From assembly GCA_040218795.1 (NCBI GenBank), contig JAVJQT010000002.1, positions 124,001-188,000 on the forward strand: a DNA stretch of 64,000 bases, in the 5' to 3' direction. Source of the stretch: CCMP332 sp040218795. Lineage in GTDB: Bacteria; Bacteroidota; Bacteroidia; Cytophagales; CCMP332. Shown piece by piece: positions 8,057 through 14,596 of this stretch; the first letter of the stretch is position 1, and each line of letters opens with the position of its first letter. The notes below the pieces were generated by a model that worked only from the letters and a program-made list of their open reading frames with translations, had not been told where the DNA came from and made no database searches. A program made the translations under genes and the position numbers.

Positions 8057-10487
8057 AATCAAAATACTCATCTTCATCGAGTTCTAAATCCTCTTCTTCT
8101 TCTTTTTGATTTTTTAATATCTTTTTAAGCTCTTTGACTTCTTCTTTTATTCCTGTTTTAATGTTTTCCTTTAATGCTTCTTCATTGTATTTGACCTTAT
8201 AATCGGTACTAGTCCCAATCAATTTTATGAGCAATTTGGTTTTTCCACTTTTGTCATCTTTTATCTGTCCAAATCTCTCATCGCGGTCAATTTTCTCCCT
8301 TGTCACCGGAATTTCAAAATCGTAGTTGATTTGATTGTCAAAAGTGTGAGTGCCCTGAACATTGATCGTCCTGACATTTGAAGAGATCGACATTTTAGGT
8401 AATGTGATTAGACTGTTCTTGATAAATATTTCATTTTCGAGCTCATCAAATTTTAAATTCATCAAATCATCCTCTCTTATAAATTTGCTCACAGCCTGAA
8501 GAGGTTCAAACAAAATCAATCGGCCATTTGAAACTTTCGAATTAATGGAAAAAATATGTTTATCCATGTCAAAATTGAGATGATCATCAGAAATCATAAA
8601 ACCGGTGAAAGAGGCCGTTAATTGACCTTCCAGATGTCTTTGCTGAATAAATTCCTGATTGAAATCCCTGAATATGTAAAAGACACTATCAATGAATACA
8701 CTATTTAATTTACCGCTTGTAAACCATTCAATCCTTTTTGGATTTCTTGCATCCAAATCCATATTGACCATAATTTGCCCTCCCGCGACATTCATTCTGA
8801 CCGAATCAATATGCAAAGTCTGATTTTTGATGCTAAGATCTCCATTGATATTCTGAGCTTTAAAACGTTTGAAGTTTAATTTTTTAATGTTCAGATGATG
8901 TTTGTGAATGATTCTATCAGGTAATTTTAAAATATATTCATTCTTTTCATCAGAGTCGTTGATCCATTCTTCCAAATTGATAAAGTCACTAGTAACGCTT
9001 GTTTCAATAAACATTCTTGAATTCTCTTTGAGGAAGTAATCCATTGAATTAGAAACGGTGCCATCGAGTTTAAAGTGGCTGTTCACCGTACTTGCCAAAA
9101 GAGATTGAATTGTCAATAAGCCATTATCATAAACCAGTTGGCCGTTCATGTCTTTTATCAAAACACTCGGTTCAATTGTTTCAAATTGAACTTGGTTTAA
9201 AGTGAGAATACCGGAGAGTTCAGCATTTTTGGGGAAACCTGACTTTTTATTTGGTAATTGACCATTATAAGCCAGATCAATATCAATTGTACCTTTAGCA
9301 TTGTTTTTAATTGGCAGATGTAAAAATTTGGAAATCAAATCGACTTTCTGACTCGTAAATAGTTGAGCCTTTATAGTGGGATTATTAAAGTCCTGAATTT
9401 TTAATGAAGCAGTAAAATCCGAATTATCATTTTTCCCTCTAATTGTCTGCAGATTTAAGATAGAACTTTTCCAGTTCGACAGATTGGAAAATGTCCAGTT
9501 GGCATTCAGTTCATTTATTCTGAATCCTTGTTCAGGGTTTTTGAGTTTTAATTTTATAGACTGAGTTTTAATATTTAAATCGCAGGCCCAATTATTTTTT
9601 GAAACATTTCCATTAAGCGTAATATCAAATGCGAAATTTCCTTTTATACTATAGTCATTAATGTATTTTTTTGCGTTCTGATTTAGAAAAGCAGAAAGTT
9701 TATCTATTTGAAATTCTTTGGAAGCGAAAGAAATTTCACTCTGATTTCCCAATAAGTCCAAAACAGCCTCACCTTCAATATTTGAACCGTACAGAGAAGA
9801 TTTGAGGTCCGAAATAAGAATGAATTTTGATTTGAGACCCATCTTGAAGTTATGACTTAATTCGATAAGCTCCTCAGAATCAAATTCAATATTATCTGAT
9901 TTTAATGCTAAAACTTTCCATTTACCGCTATGATCTGCGATAATTTCATTTTCTTTTATTTGACCTGAGATAGTGGCCTTTTCAGAATAGAATTTAAAGT
10001 TTTGATGTTCTATTCGCGATTCATAGTCCAGAAATATATTGGAGAGTATTATTCTCTCAAGATTTATTTCATCTCCTCCTTCTGAATCTTTTTTAAAGAT
10101 ATCGTAATTGCTGCATCGCTGATCTCGAAAAATGTAAATCCGACCATTTTCCAAAAAAATGTGACGAATATTAAAATCACCTTTGAAGATCGCAATTGGA
10201 TTGGCAAGAATAGAAAGCTTTTCTACTATTAATAAAGGTTCAGAAATTCCACAGTTTGCCCCTCGAATGGATGCATTGTTCAATTCAACGGCGACAAATG
10301 GCCAATGCTCAAATATATTGAGATTAATATGCTCAACTTTTGCTTCGACATCAAGGTAATTATTGATTTCATTGACGAAGGCCCGAATAATTTTATCCTG
10401 GTTAAAATAAAAATAAGTGACAATTCCCGCTGAACTCAAAATGAACACTAGCAGTGATGTACCAAATATGATTTTTAGTTTACGCAA
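8049..10487 (-). CDS. AsmA-like inner-membrane-anchored protein
   Basis: 812 residues. One N-terminal membrane anchor (about 5-28, IIFGTSLLVFILSSAGIVTYFYF) precedes a long periplasmic region of repetitive beta structure with AsmA/TamB/DUF3971-like features (for example FNIRHIFLENGRIYIFRD and the C-terminal TINVQGTHTFDNQINYDFEIPV). AsmA-like proteins are implicated in lipid transport or outer-membrane homeostasis between the two membranes. The C-terminus is strongly charged with runs of Glu and Asp. It overlaps the convergent upstream ORF by 8 bp and is transcribed as a single gene. The precise role is unknown. Confidence 0.82.
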   Translation of the reverse strand: MRKLKIIFGTSLLVFILSSAGIVTYFYFNQDKIIRAFVNEINNYLDVEAKVEHINLNIFEHWPFVAVELNNASIRGANCGISEPLLIVEKLSILANPIAIFKGDFNIRHIFLENGRIYIFRDQRCSNYDIFKKDSEGGDEINLERIILSNIFLDYESRIEHQNFKFYSEKATISGQIKENEIIADHSGKWKVLALKSDNIEFDSEELIELSHNFKMGLKSKFILISDLKSSLYGSNIEGEAVLDLLGNQSEISFASKEFQIDKLSAFLNQNAKKYINDYSIKGNFAFDITLNGNVSKNNWACDLNIKTQSIKLKLKNPEQGFRINELNANWTFSNLSNWKSSILNLQTIRGKNDNSDFTASLKIQDFNNPTIKAQLFTSQKVDLISKFLHLPIKNNAKGTIDIDLAYNGQLPNKKSGFPKNAELSGILTLNQVQFETIEPSVLIKDMNGQLVYDNGLLTIQSLLASTVNSHFKLDGTVSNSMDYFLKENSRMFIETSVTSDFINLEEWINDSDEKNEYILKLPDRIIHKHHLNIKKLNFKRFKAQNINGDLSIKNQTLHIDSVRMNVAGGQIMVNMDLDARNPKRIEWFTSGKLNSVFIDSVFYIFRDFNQEFIQQRHLEGQLTASFTGFMISDDHLNFDMDKHIFSINSKVSNGRLILFEPLQAVSKFIREDDLMNLKFDELENEIFIKNSLITLPKMSISSNVRTINVQGTHTFDNQINYDFEIPVTREKIDRDERFGQIKDDKSGKTKLLIKLIGTSTDYKVKYNEEALKENIKTGIKEEVKELKKILKNQKEEEEDLELDEDEYFDFN

Positions 10488-10570
10488 AGACGGCCATTTA
10501 TAGCGGAAAACGAATCTATTTCAATTATCGTTGCTATTTAAATATTTTTTGTAAAAATATTCCAAATTCT

Positions 10571-10600
10571 TTGCCTCATATCAAAAAGGATTTACTTTTG
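10571..10600 (+). promoter_or_regulatory. Predicted promoter of the tRNA-Val region (TTG-N19-TACTTTTG)
   Basis: TACTTTTG (10593-10600) fits the -7 consensus TAnnTTTG and TTG (10571-10573) lies 19 bp upstream, the optimal distance. Transcription would start near 10607, before the damaged 5' tRNA piece, so the remnant and the intact tRNA would share one primary transcript ending at the terminator at 10781-10807. Confidence 0.6.
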
Positions 10601-10628
10601 CAGTCCCTTTTTTAAGGATAAATAATTT

Positions 10629-10669
10629 GGGCGCTTAGCTCTCCCGATAAATATCGGGAGGTTCAGAGC
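10629..10669 (+). pseudogene. 5' fragment of tRNA-Val with a palindrome in the D-loop
   Basis: GGGCGCTTAGCTC (10629-10641) is identical to the first 13 bases of the intact tRNA-Val and GGTTCAGAGC (10660-10669) is identical to the second half of its D-arm. Between them the four bases AGTT of the normal D-loop are replaced by an 18-bp palindrome. After GAGC the similarity stops, so anticodon and T arms are missing. The piece can fold as one long hairpin (CTTA/TAAG, GCTC/GAGC and the palindrome, 10634-10675). It lies downstream of the tRNA promoter and 26 bp before the intact gene. Confidence 0.75.
10642..10659. repeat. Short palindrome, left copy (TCCCGATAAATATCGGGA)
   Basis: An 18-bp inverted repeat with an 8-bp stem TCCCGATA/TATCGGGA and a 2-base loop; the flanking C and G extend it to 9 bp. 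A related palindrome with the same TCCCGAT/ATCGGGA arms occurs at 11155-11173, also inside a tRNA-Val remnant. No other copy was noticed in the window. Confidence 0.8.
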
Positions 10670-10695
10670 TCTAAGAACTTAAGTATTATTAAAAA

Positions 10696-10770
10696 GGGCG
10701 CTTAGCTCAGTTGGTTCAGAGCACTTGGTTTACACCCAAGGGGTCGGGGGTTCGAATCCCTCAGCGCCCA
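10696..10770 (+). tRNA. tRNA-Val (anticodon TAC)
   Basis: A 75-nt cloverleaf: acceptor GGGCGCT/AGCGCCC with discriminator A at 10770; D stem GCTC/GAGC; anticodon stem CTTGG/CCAAG (10724-10728, 10736-10740) with loop TTTACAC and anticodon TAC at 10731-10733; T arm GGGGG-TTCGAAT-CCCTC. No CCA is encoded, so CCA must be added after transcription. It is the intact copy among two damaged tRNA-Val pieces and is followed directly by an intrinsic terminator. Confidence 0.96.
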
Positions 10771-10812
10771 CAATCAAAAGCCTTGCAAGAAATTGCGAGG
10801 TTTTTTTGTTTA
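10741..10812. repeat. 72-bp direct repeat, copy 1 (tRNA-Val 3' end plus terminator)
   Basis: It covers the tRNA variable loop, T arm, acceptor 3' strand, the terminator and GTTTA. It is repeated 433 bp downstream at 11174-11245 with one mismatch (A versus T at 10776/11209). The pair brackets the GIY-YIG gene, as expected if an insertion into the tRNA gene regenerated an intact tRNA and displaced the old 3' end. Confidence 0.85.
10781..10807 (+). terminator. Intrinsic terminator after tRNA-Val
   Basis: An 8-bp stem CCTTGCAA/TTGCGAGG with a GAAA loop followed by seven T. The same terminator is duplicated at 11214-11240. Confidence 0.85.
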
Positions 10813-10899
10813 CAGGCAATTTTAGGCCCCTAACGAATTCGGAAAGCTCAAGCACAGGTTAATCCACTTTTGTTAAGAAATAAATTTATTATTTGAGAT

Positions 10900-11142
10900 G
10901 TGGCTTACATCTATATTTTATACTCAAATCAAGCAGATCGTTATTACATCGGCTCTACTTCAACAGAAATTTCGGATCGACTTCAAAGGCATAATTCCAA
11001 TCACAAAGGATATACCGGAAAATGGAATGACTGGGAGGTGGTTTATACTGAAGCGTATTTAACCAAAGAAGAGGCTATAAGGAGAGAAATTCAAATCAAG
11101 AATTGGAAGAGTCGAAAAATGATAGAGCGAATAATTAATTAA
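10900..11142 (+). CDS. Small GIY-YIG nuclease domain protein (UvrC/YhbQ type)
   Basis: 80 residues, essentially only a GIY-YIG catalytic domain: YIYILYS (3-9) and YYIGST (15-20) supply the two tyrosine strands, R27 and H31 (DRLQRH) the helix, and E63 the metal ligand. It therefore looks catalytically intact. The start is GTG at 10900; an in-frame TGA lies two codons upstream, so the start cannot be moved up. It lies between two direct copies of the tRNA-Val 3' end and next to palindromes resembling one another, so it is the likely driver of a small mobile unit. Stand-alone GIY-YIG genes are abundant in Bacteroidota; their function is mostly unknown. Confidence 0.88.
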   Translation: MAYIYILYSNQADRYYIGSTSTEISDRLQRHNSNHKGYTGKWNDWEVVYTEAYLTKEEAIRREIQIKNWKSRKMIERIIN

Positions 11143-11146
11143 GGGA

Positions 11147-11203
11147 TCAGAGCATCCCGATTTAACATCGGGAGGGTCGGGGGTTCGAATCCCTCAGCGC
11201 CCA
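11147..11203 (+). pseudogene. 3' fragment of tRNA-Val with anticodon arm replaced by a hairpin
   Basis: TCAGAGCA (11147-11154) matches the end of the D arm plus base 26, and GGGTCGGGGG onward (11174-11203) matches the variable loop, T arm and acceptor 3' strand perfectly, including discriminator A. The 17-nt anticodon stem-loop is replaced exactly by a 19-nt palindrome. The 5' acceptor strand is absent, so it cannot be a working tRNA. It begins 5 bp after the GIY-YIG stop codon. Confidence 0.8.
11155..11173. repeat. Short palindrome, right copy (TCCCGATTTAACATCGGGA)
   Basis: A 7-bp stem TCCCGAT/ATCGGGA with loop TTAAC. The arms are identical to the left copy at 10642-10659 while the loop differs, which is typical of a structure conserved by pairing. 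An alternative stem GGGAT/ATCCC (11143-11147 with 11154-11158) competes for the same arm. Confidence 0.8.
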
Positions 11204-11245
11204 CAATCTAAAGCCTTGCAAGAAATTGCGAGGTTTTTTTGTTTA
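11174..11245. repeat. 72-bp direct repeat, copy 2 (tRNA-Val 3' end plus terminator)
   Basis: 71 of 72 bases match 10741-10812. The last three bases of the repeat also form the stop codon (TAA on the minus strand, 11243-11245) of the convergent Nudix gene. Confidence 0.85.
11214..11240 (+). terminator. Duplicated intrinsic terminator
   Basis: The same CCTTGCAA/TTGCGAGG stem, GAAA loop and T7 as after the intact tRNA. Here it would stop transcription leaving the GIY-YIG gene and face the convergent Nudix gene. Confidence 0.8.
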
Positions 11246-11932
11246 AACTTCGAAATGCATTCCTTTTTTGATTAATTCTTCATAATTCTTTTGATTGAAT
11301 GAATAGAGGTTTCCGGGTCTCCCAGCACCGTCATTTTTTGCTTTTTCCTCCAATTCATCCAGAATATTTAAACTCATGAATTTGCGTTTGAAATTTCTTC
11401 TATCAATGGCTCGGTCCAGAAGTGTAGCGTATAATTGTTCAAGATCCGAAAAAGGAAATTTTTTATCCAGCAATTCAAACCCAATCGGTTGATATCTAAT
11501 TTTATTTCTCAGTCTTTCTATAGCTGTATTTAGTATTGTTTTATGGTCAAATGCCAAAGGGGGTAAGTTTTTAATATTGAACCAAGCCGCTTCTTCTGCA
11601 TCTGTACTTGCAGATAATTGTTTGAAGGAGTTTGATTTGACCAATACAAAATAAGCAATGGATATCACCCTTTTTCTTGGATCTCTATTGGGTTCACCAA
11701 AGGTATAAAGCTGTTCCAGAAACTTGATTATAATACCTGTTTCTTCTTCCAACTCGCGTTTTACGGCACTTTCAAGACTTTCATCGTCAAGCACAAATCC
11801 ACCGGGGATCGCCCATGATCCTTTAAAGGGAGGGTATTTCCGTTTAATTAATAGTATGGAAACCCCATTGTCTTTGCTGTATCCAAATACAATGGCATCT
11901 ACTGCCACTTTTATATTTTGTGTCATATTCAC
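11243..11932 (-). CDS. Nudix-domain transcriptional regulator (NrtR-like)
   Basis: 229 residues. An N-terminal Nudix fold (about 7-140) has an intact Nudix box from G45 to I67 (GFVLDDE ... RELEEETGI), followed by a winged-helix segment (about 150-225; FPFSDLEQLYATLL, RNFKRKFMSLNIL, GRPGNLYSFN). This two-domain layout defines the NrtR/AraR-like regulators, in which the Nudix domain usually senses an ADP-ribose- or sugar-type ligand and the wing binds operators. The intact box suggests hydrolase activity may be retained. Its divergent neighbour is a class III cyclase with a palindrome at its promoter (12042-12060), a possible target. No NAD or sugar operon lies next to it, so the ligand is unknown. 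Confidence 0.88.
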   Translation of the reverse strand: MNMTQNIKVAVDAIVFGYSKDNGVSILLIKRKYPPFKGSWAIPGGFVLDDESLESAVKRELEEETGIIIKFLEQLYTFGEPNRDPRKRVISIAYFVLVKSNSFKQLSASTDAEEAAWFNIKNLPPLAFDHKTILNTAIERLRNKIRYQPIGFELLDKKFPFSDLEQLYATLLDRAIDRRNFKRKFMSLNILDELEEKAKNDGAGRPGNLYSFNQKNYEELIKKGMHFEV

Positions 11933-12015
11933 GTAAAAATAATGATTTAAAAATTAGCCTTACAATCTGTAAACAAAGAAAAAAATTATTTGTGTAAAAA
12001 AAACGCAAAATATTT

Positions 12016-12044
12016 TTGACATATAAATGTTTGTTCTATATTTG
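12016..12044 (+). promoter_or_regulatory. Predicted promoter of the cyclase gene (TTG-N18-TATATTTG)
   Basis: TATATTTG (12037-12044) matches TAnnTTTG exactly and TTG (12016-12018) lies 18 bp upstream. The start codon of the cyclase is 24 bp downstream of the -7 element. Confidence 0.6.
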
Positions 12045-12060
12045 TGTCATAATAACACAA
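12042..12060. promoter_or_regulatory. Candidate operator TTGTGTCATAATAACACAA
   Basis: An inverted repeat TTGTGT-N7-ACACAA overlaps the 3' end of the -7 element and the predicted transcription start, a position where a bound repressor would block initiation. The divergent Nudix/winged-helix regulator is the obvious candidate binder. Binding is inferred only from position and symmetry. Confidence 0.4.
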
Positions 12061-12067
12061 AAATAAA

Positions 12068-12754
12068 ATGCTTCAAGCTTTGTTCAACGATAATACCAAT
12101 CCTGTTTTCTGCTATTTTTCTGAAAACAACCAATATGAAGATCTGAATTCAAGATTTGAAAATAATTTCATTGATTCCACCAATGTTGAGGATATCGCCA
12201 TTGAGAAATTTGTGTCTATTCTATTTGTTGATATCGCCGATTTTACACATCTAAGTGATAAAAACAGTGCCAGTAGTATTGCGAAAATGTTAAAAGAATA
12301 CTACGAAATTGCAGGCAGAATTATTCAGAAATACAATGGAAGTATTATCGATTATTATGGTGATGGCTTTTTGGCAATATTTGGATTAAATGGCAGCAAG
12401 AAACATCCTAAAAACCTAATTAAGGCAGCAATGGAGCTTCAGGAGGCAGTAAAGGCATTTAAACCAAGAGTTAAGGAATTATGTCATGAAGATTTTAATA
12501 TCCGGATTGGAGGTCATTCGGGTAAAATAATATGGGAACGCATTGGAATTCCCGGCATGCACAAACACGCCGCAATCGGTGATTCTGTAAATTTTGCATC
12601 AAGAATAGAGCAAGCAAATAAATACCTAAAAACTAAGTTTTTGGTTTCAGAGAATTTATACCAACAGATACAAAAAGACGTTGTCGTTCAAAAATCTTTT
12701 AATATAAGAGCGAAGGGAAAAGAAGGAATGCATAGAGTTTATTCTTTAATCTAA
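12068..12754 (+). CDS. Class III adenylate/guanylate cyclase
   Basis: 228 residues with one cyclase homology domain from about residue 47. Metal ligands D55 (FVDIADFT) and D99 (GDGFLAIFG) are present, as are the substrate and transition-state residues D172, N175 and R179 (GDSVNFASR), so the enzyme looks active. It has no membrane segment and only a short N-terminal extension without a recognised sensor domain. It should make cAMP or cGMP in the cytosol; the nucleotide cannot be assigned by eye. The next gene begins 13 bp downstream, and a promoter plus palindrome precede it. Confidence 0.9.
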   Translation: MLQALFNDNTNPVFCYFSENNQYEDLNSRFENNFIDSTNVEDIAIEKFVSILFVDIADFTHLSDKNSASSIAKMLKEYYEIAGRIIQKYNGSIIDYYGDGFLAIFGLNGSKKHPKNLIKAAMELQEAVKAFKPRVKELCHEDFNIRIGGHSGKIIWERIGIPGMHKHAAIGDSVNFASRIEQANKYLKTKFLVSENLYQQIQKDVVVQKSFNIRAKGKEGMHRVYSLI

Positions 12755-12767
12755 AAATGTTAATCAC

Positions 12768-12986
12768 ATGAATCTTATCATTTTGAAGTCCGACATCGAT
12801 TCATCAGAAAAATTAGTTTCTGTCAAGAAAGCACTTGCCAGTCTTTCAGAAATATTAGACTGGAATGTAGATTTCATGGATATTGACAAGGTTTTGAGAA
12901 TTGAATGCGCTCAAGTTATTTCCGAAAGTGCAGTTATAGATCAATGTAAAAATGTCGGTATAATTTGTGAGCCCCTACCTGAATAA
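12768..12986 (+). CDS. Small conserved protein with HMA-like (ferredoxin-like) pattern
   Basis: 72 residues with a beta-alpha-beta-beta-alpha-beta pattern (LIILKSDI; SSEKLVSVKKALASL; WNVDFMDID; KVLRIECAQV; SAVIDQCKNVG; ICEPL) like heavy-metal-associated domains, but the CxxC metal motif is missing from the first loop. It lies 13 bp after the cyclase and 18 bp before a GNAT gene, so co-transcription is likely. No function can be assigned. Confidence 0.65.
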   Translation: MNLIILKSDIDSSEKLVSVKKALASLSEILDWNVDFMDIDKVLRIECAQVISESAVIDQCKNVGIICEPLPE

Positions 12987-13004
12987 TTCCTTATCTTCAA
13001 TACA

Positions 13005-13490
13005 ATGATACGTCAGGCTACTTTGAAGGATGCAAGTCAAATTGCTGAAATCTATAATTATTATATAGAAAATACTGTAGTCTCCTTTGAAACTGAAAAG
13101 ATCGATTGGGAGGAAATGCACAAACGCATGAAAGATGTAATCCCCGCATTTCCCTGGCTGGTAATTGAGGAAAATGGCCTAATCCAGGGTTATGCCTATG
13201 CCAATAAATGGAATAATCGATGTGCTTATGAGCAATCTGTTGAAACTTCAATTTACCTGCGAAATGGCTCTACGGGAAAAGGCATTGGCTATGCGTTATA
13301 TAAACATCTCATTGATAGTCTCATCGACAAAAAATATCATGCCTTGATTGGGGGCATCTCTTTACCGAATGCTGCCAGTCAGTCGCTTCATGAAAAATTG
13401 GGATATACAAAGGTGGCCCATTTCAAGGAAACCGGATTTAAGTTCGGCAAATATATTGATGTTGGCTATTGGGAAAAGATTTTGGATTAG
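13005..13490 (+). CDS. GNAT N-acetyltransferase, phosphinothricin acetyltransferase-like
   Basis: 161 residues, full length for the PAT/YncA-type GNAT group. The opening MIRQATLKDASQIAEIYNYYI, VSFETE (about 25-30), the strand VETSIYL and the acetyl-CoA loop GKGIGYALY (about 90-98), and FKFGKYIDVGYWEK at the end are characteristic. Such enzymes acetylate small amines or amino-acid analogues such as methionine sulfoximine or phosphinothricin. The real substrate here is unknown. Confidence 0.88.
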   Translation: MIRQATLKDASQIAEIYNYYIENTVVSFETEKIDWEEMHKRMKDVIPAFPWLVIEENGLIQGYAYANKWNNRCAYEQSVETSIYLRNGSTGKGIGYALYKHLIDSLIDKKYHALIGGISLPNAASQSLHEKLGYTKVAHFKETGFKFGKYIDVGYWEKILD

Positions 13491-13501
13491 GTCGCTTTTC
13501 T

Positions 13502-13849
13502 CTATTTCAACCAGCCCAAATGTGTATGTTTGAAATCATCAGCGTATTTCAATCCGTATCCAAAGATTCTGTCCATACTGGAATGTGCAAATAGAATTAT
13601 TCCTGCAAGCTCTCCTATATGTGATTCGAGATGAAAGGCAATCAAATAGATCAGAATGGCAATTCCCTTGTGATGAAAAATGTTGTAGCTGATTGCACCT
13701 AATTTACTTCCAAACAAATAACCAAGCATGCCTATATCGGGTAAGAGAATAAAAACCGGAAACCACCACCATGCAAGGTCATAGTGTGAGAAGAGAAATA
13801 TTGATCCCAAAAACATCAATATCTCTTCCAATTTTAGTGTATTGCGCAT
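13502..13849 (-). CDS. DUF4260 family membrane protein
   Basis: 115 residues with about three to four hydrophobic segments and the family landmarks LLPDIGMLGYLFG and the closing FAHSSMDRIFGYGLKY. The function of DUF4260 is unknown. It is convergent with the GNAT gene, and the small membrane protein upstream shares its strand. Confidence 0.85.
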   Translation of the reverse strand: MRNTLKLEEILMFLGSIFLFSHYDLAWWWFPVFILLPDIGMLGYLFGSKLGAISYNIFHHKGIAILIYLIAFHLESHIGELAGIILFAHSSMDRIFGYGLKYADDFKHTHLGWLK

Positions 13850-13875
13850 TTTTTAACACGCAATATAATTATTCT

Positions 13876-14058
13876 TCAGGCACCTAGTTTTGAAAAAGCC
13901 TCATAAACCAAAAATGCAGGCCAGACCAAGGCTTTTAAAACACCTAGAACACCCGTTCCAAAACTTGTGGCTGTAGAAATATAATAAACCAGGGCCCCTA
14001 TAAAACCCAAGCCATATACAGCACTGTTTGGCCCATTATCTCTTATTTTATCTTTCAT
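13876..14058 (-). CDS. Small conserved membrane protein
   Basis: 60 residues from the ATG at 14058 (MKDKIRDNGPNSAVYGLGFI); the open frame extends up to 14124 but the upstream part lacks character. Two hydrophobic stretches (GALVYYISTATSF and GVLGVLKALVWPAFLVYEAF) resemble a widespread short family of unknown function. The longer start remains possible. Confidence 0.7.
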   Translation of the reverse strand: MKDKIRDNGPNSAVYGLGFIGALVYYISTATSFGTGVLGVLKALVWPAFLVYEAFSKLGA

Positions 14059-14137
14059 ATTGAACACTAATTTGTGATATGCGAAATTGGCAATCCTACT
14101 TGAATTTAGAATGTTCCGAAACAATTATGAAAATGAT

Positions 14138-14557
14138 CTAAGTCAGCTCTCCCTTGGCTTTAAAATAACTTTTCATTGGTTTCCAATAGTATTTATGCCA
14201 TCCGTTTGATACACTTTCTGCGATAATTTTTGGAAGATCTTTTTGTACAAAAATCAATCGTGTACCTTCTTCTTCATTGTCGGAGAGATGAAACTCAATC
14301 CTTGACCAATGATCTTCGGGCCAATTTTCTTCAATGGCTCGCCAGTTTTGAATAATTTTCTCTCCTGGTTTTAACTGAATATTTTCTCCAATAATGTAAC
14401 CATCGTAAGCCTGAAATTTTCCGCCTTCTTCATTTTCAACATCGGCTTCTGCTTCTGTAAATGCTGCGTGATGTTCAGAACTCATTAATGCATTATAAAC
14501 AGACATTGGGCTTATCTCAAAATCTATTTCCTGGCGAATAGTAACTGTTTCCATCAA
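14138..14557 (-). CDS. SRPBCC/AHSA1-domain protein
   Basis: 139 residues forming one START-like helix-grip fold: TVTIRQEIDFEISPMSVYNALMS at the start, the central PGEKIIQNWRAIEENWPEDHWSRIEF and the C-terminal helix GWHKYYWKPMKSYF. The family includes activators of Hsp90 ATPase and lipid- or ligand-binding proteins; the ligand is unknown. It lies 39 bp downstream of the ABC exporter gene, on the same strand. Confidence 0.85.
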   Translation of the reverse strand: MMETVTIRQEIDFEISPMSVYNALMSSEHHAAFTEAEADVENEEGGKFQAYDGYIIGENIQLKPGEKIIQNWRAIEENWPEDHWSRIEFHLSDNEEEGTRLIFVQKDLPKIIAESVSNGWHKYYWKPMKSYFKAKGELT

Positions 14558-14596
14558 ATAAGGGTCTAAGGTTCAGCTTAAATATAATTACTAATA

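Noticed and set aside
10642..11173. An IS element with terminal inverted repeats
   Set aside because: The two palindromes are each self-complementary hairpins rather than ends of one element, and there is no transposase; a nuclease-driven unit fits better.
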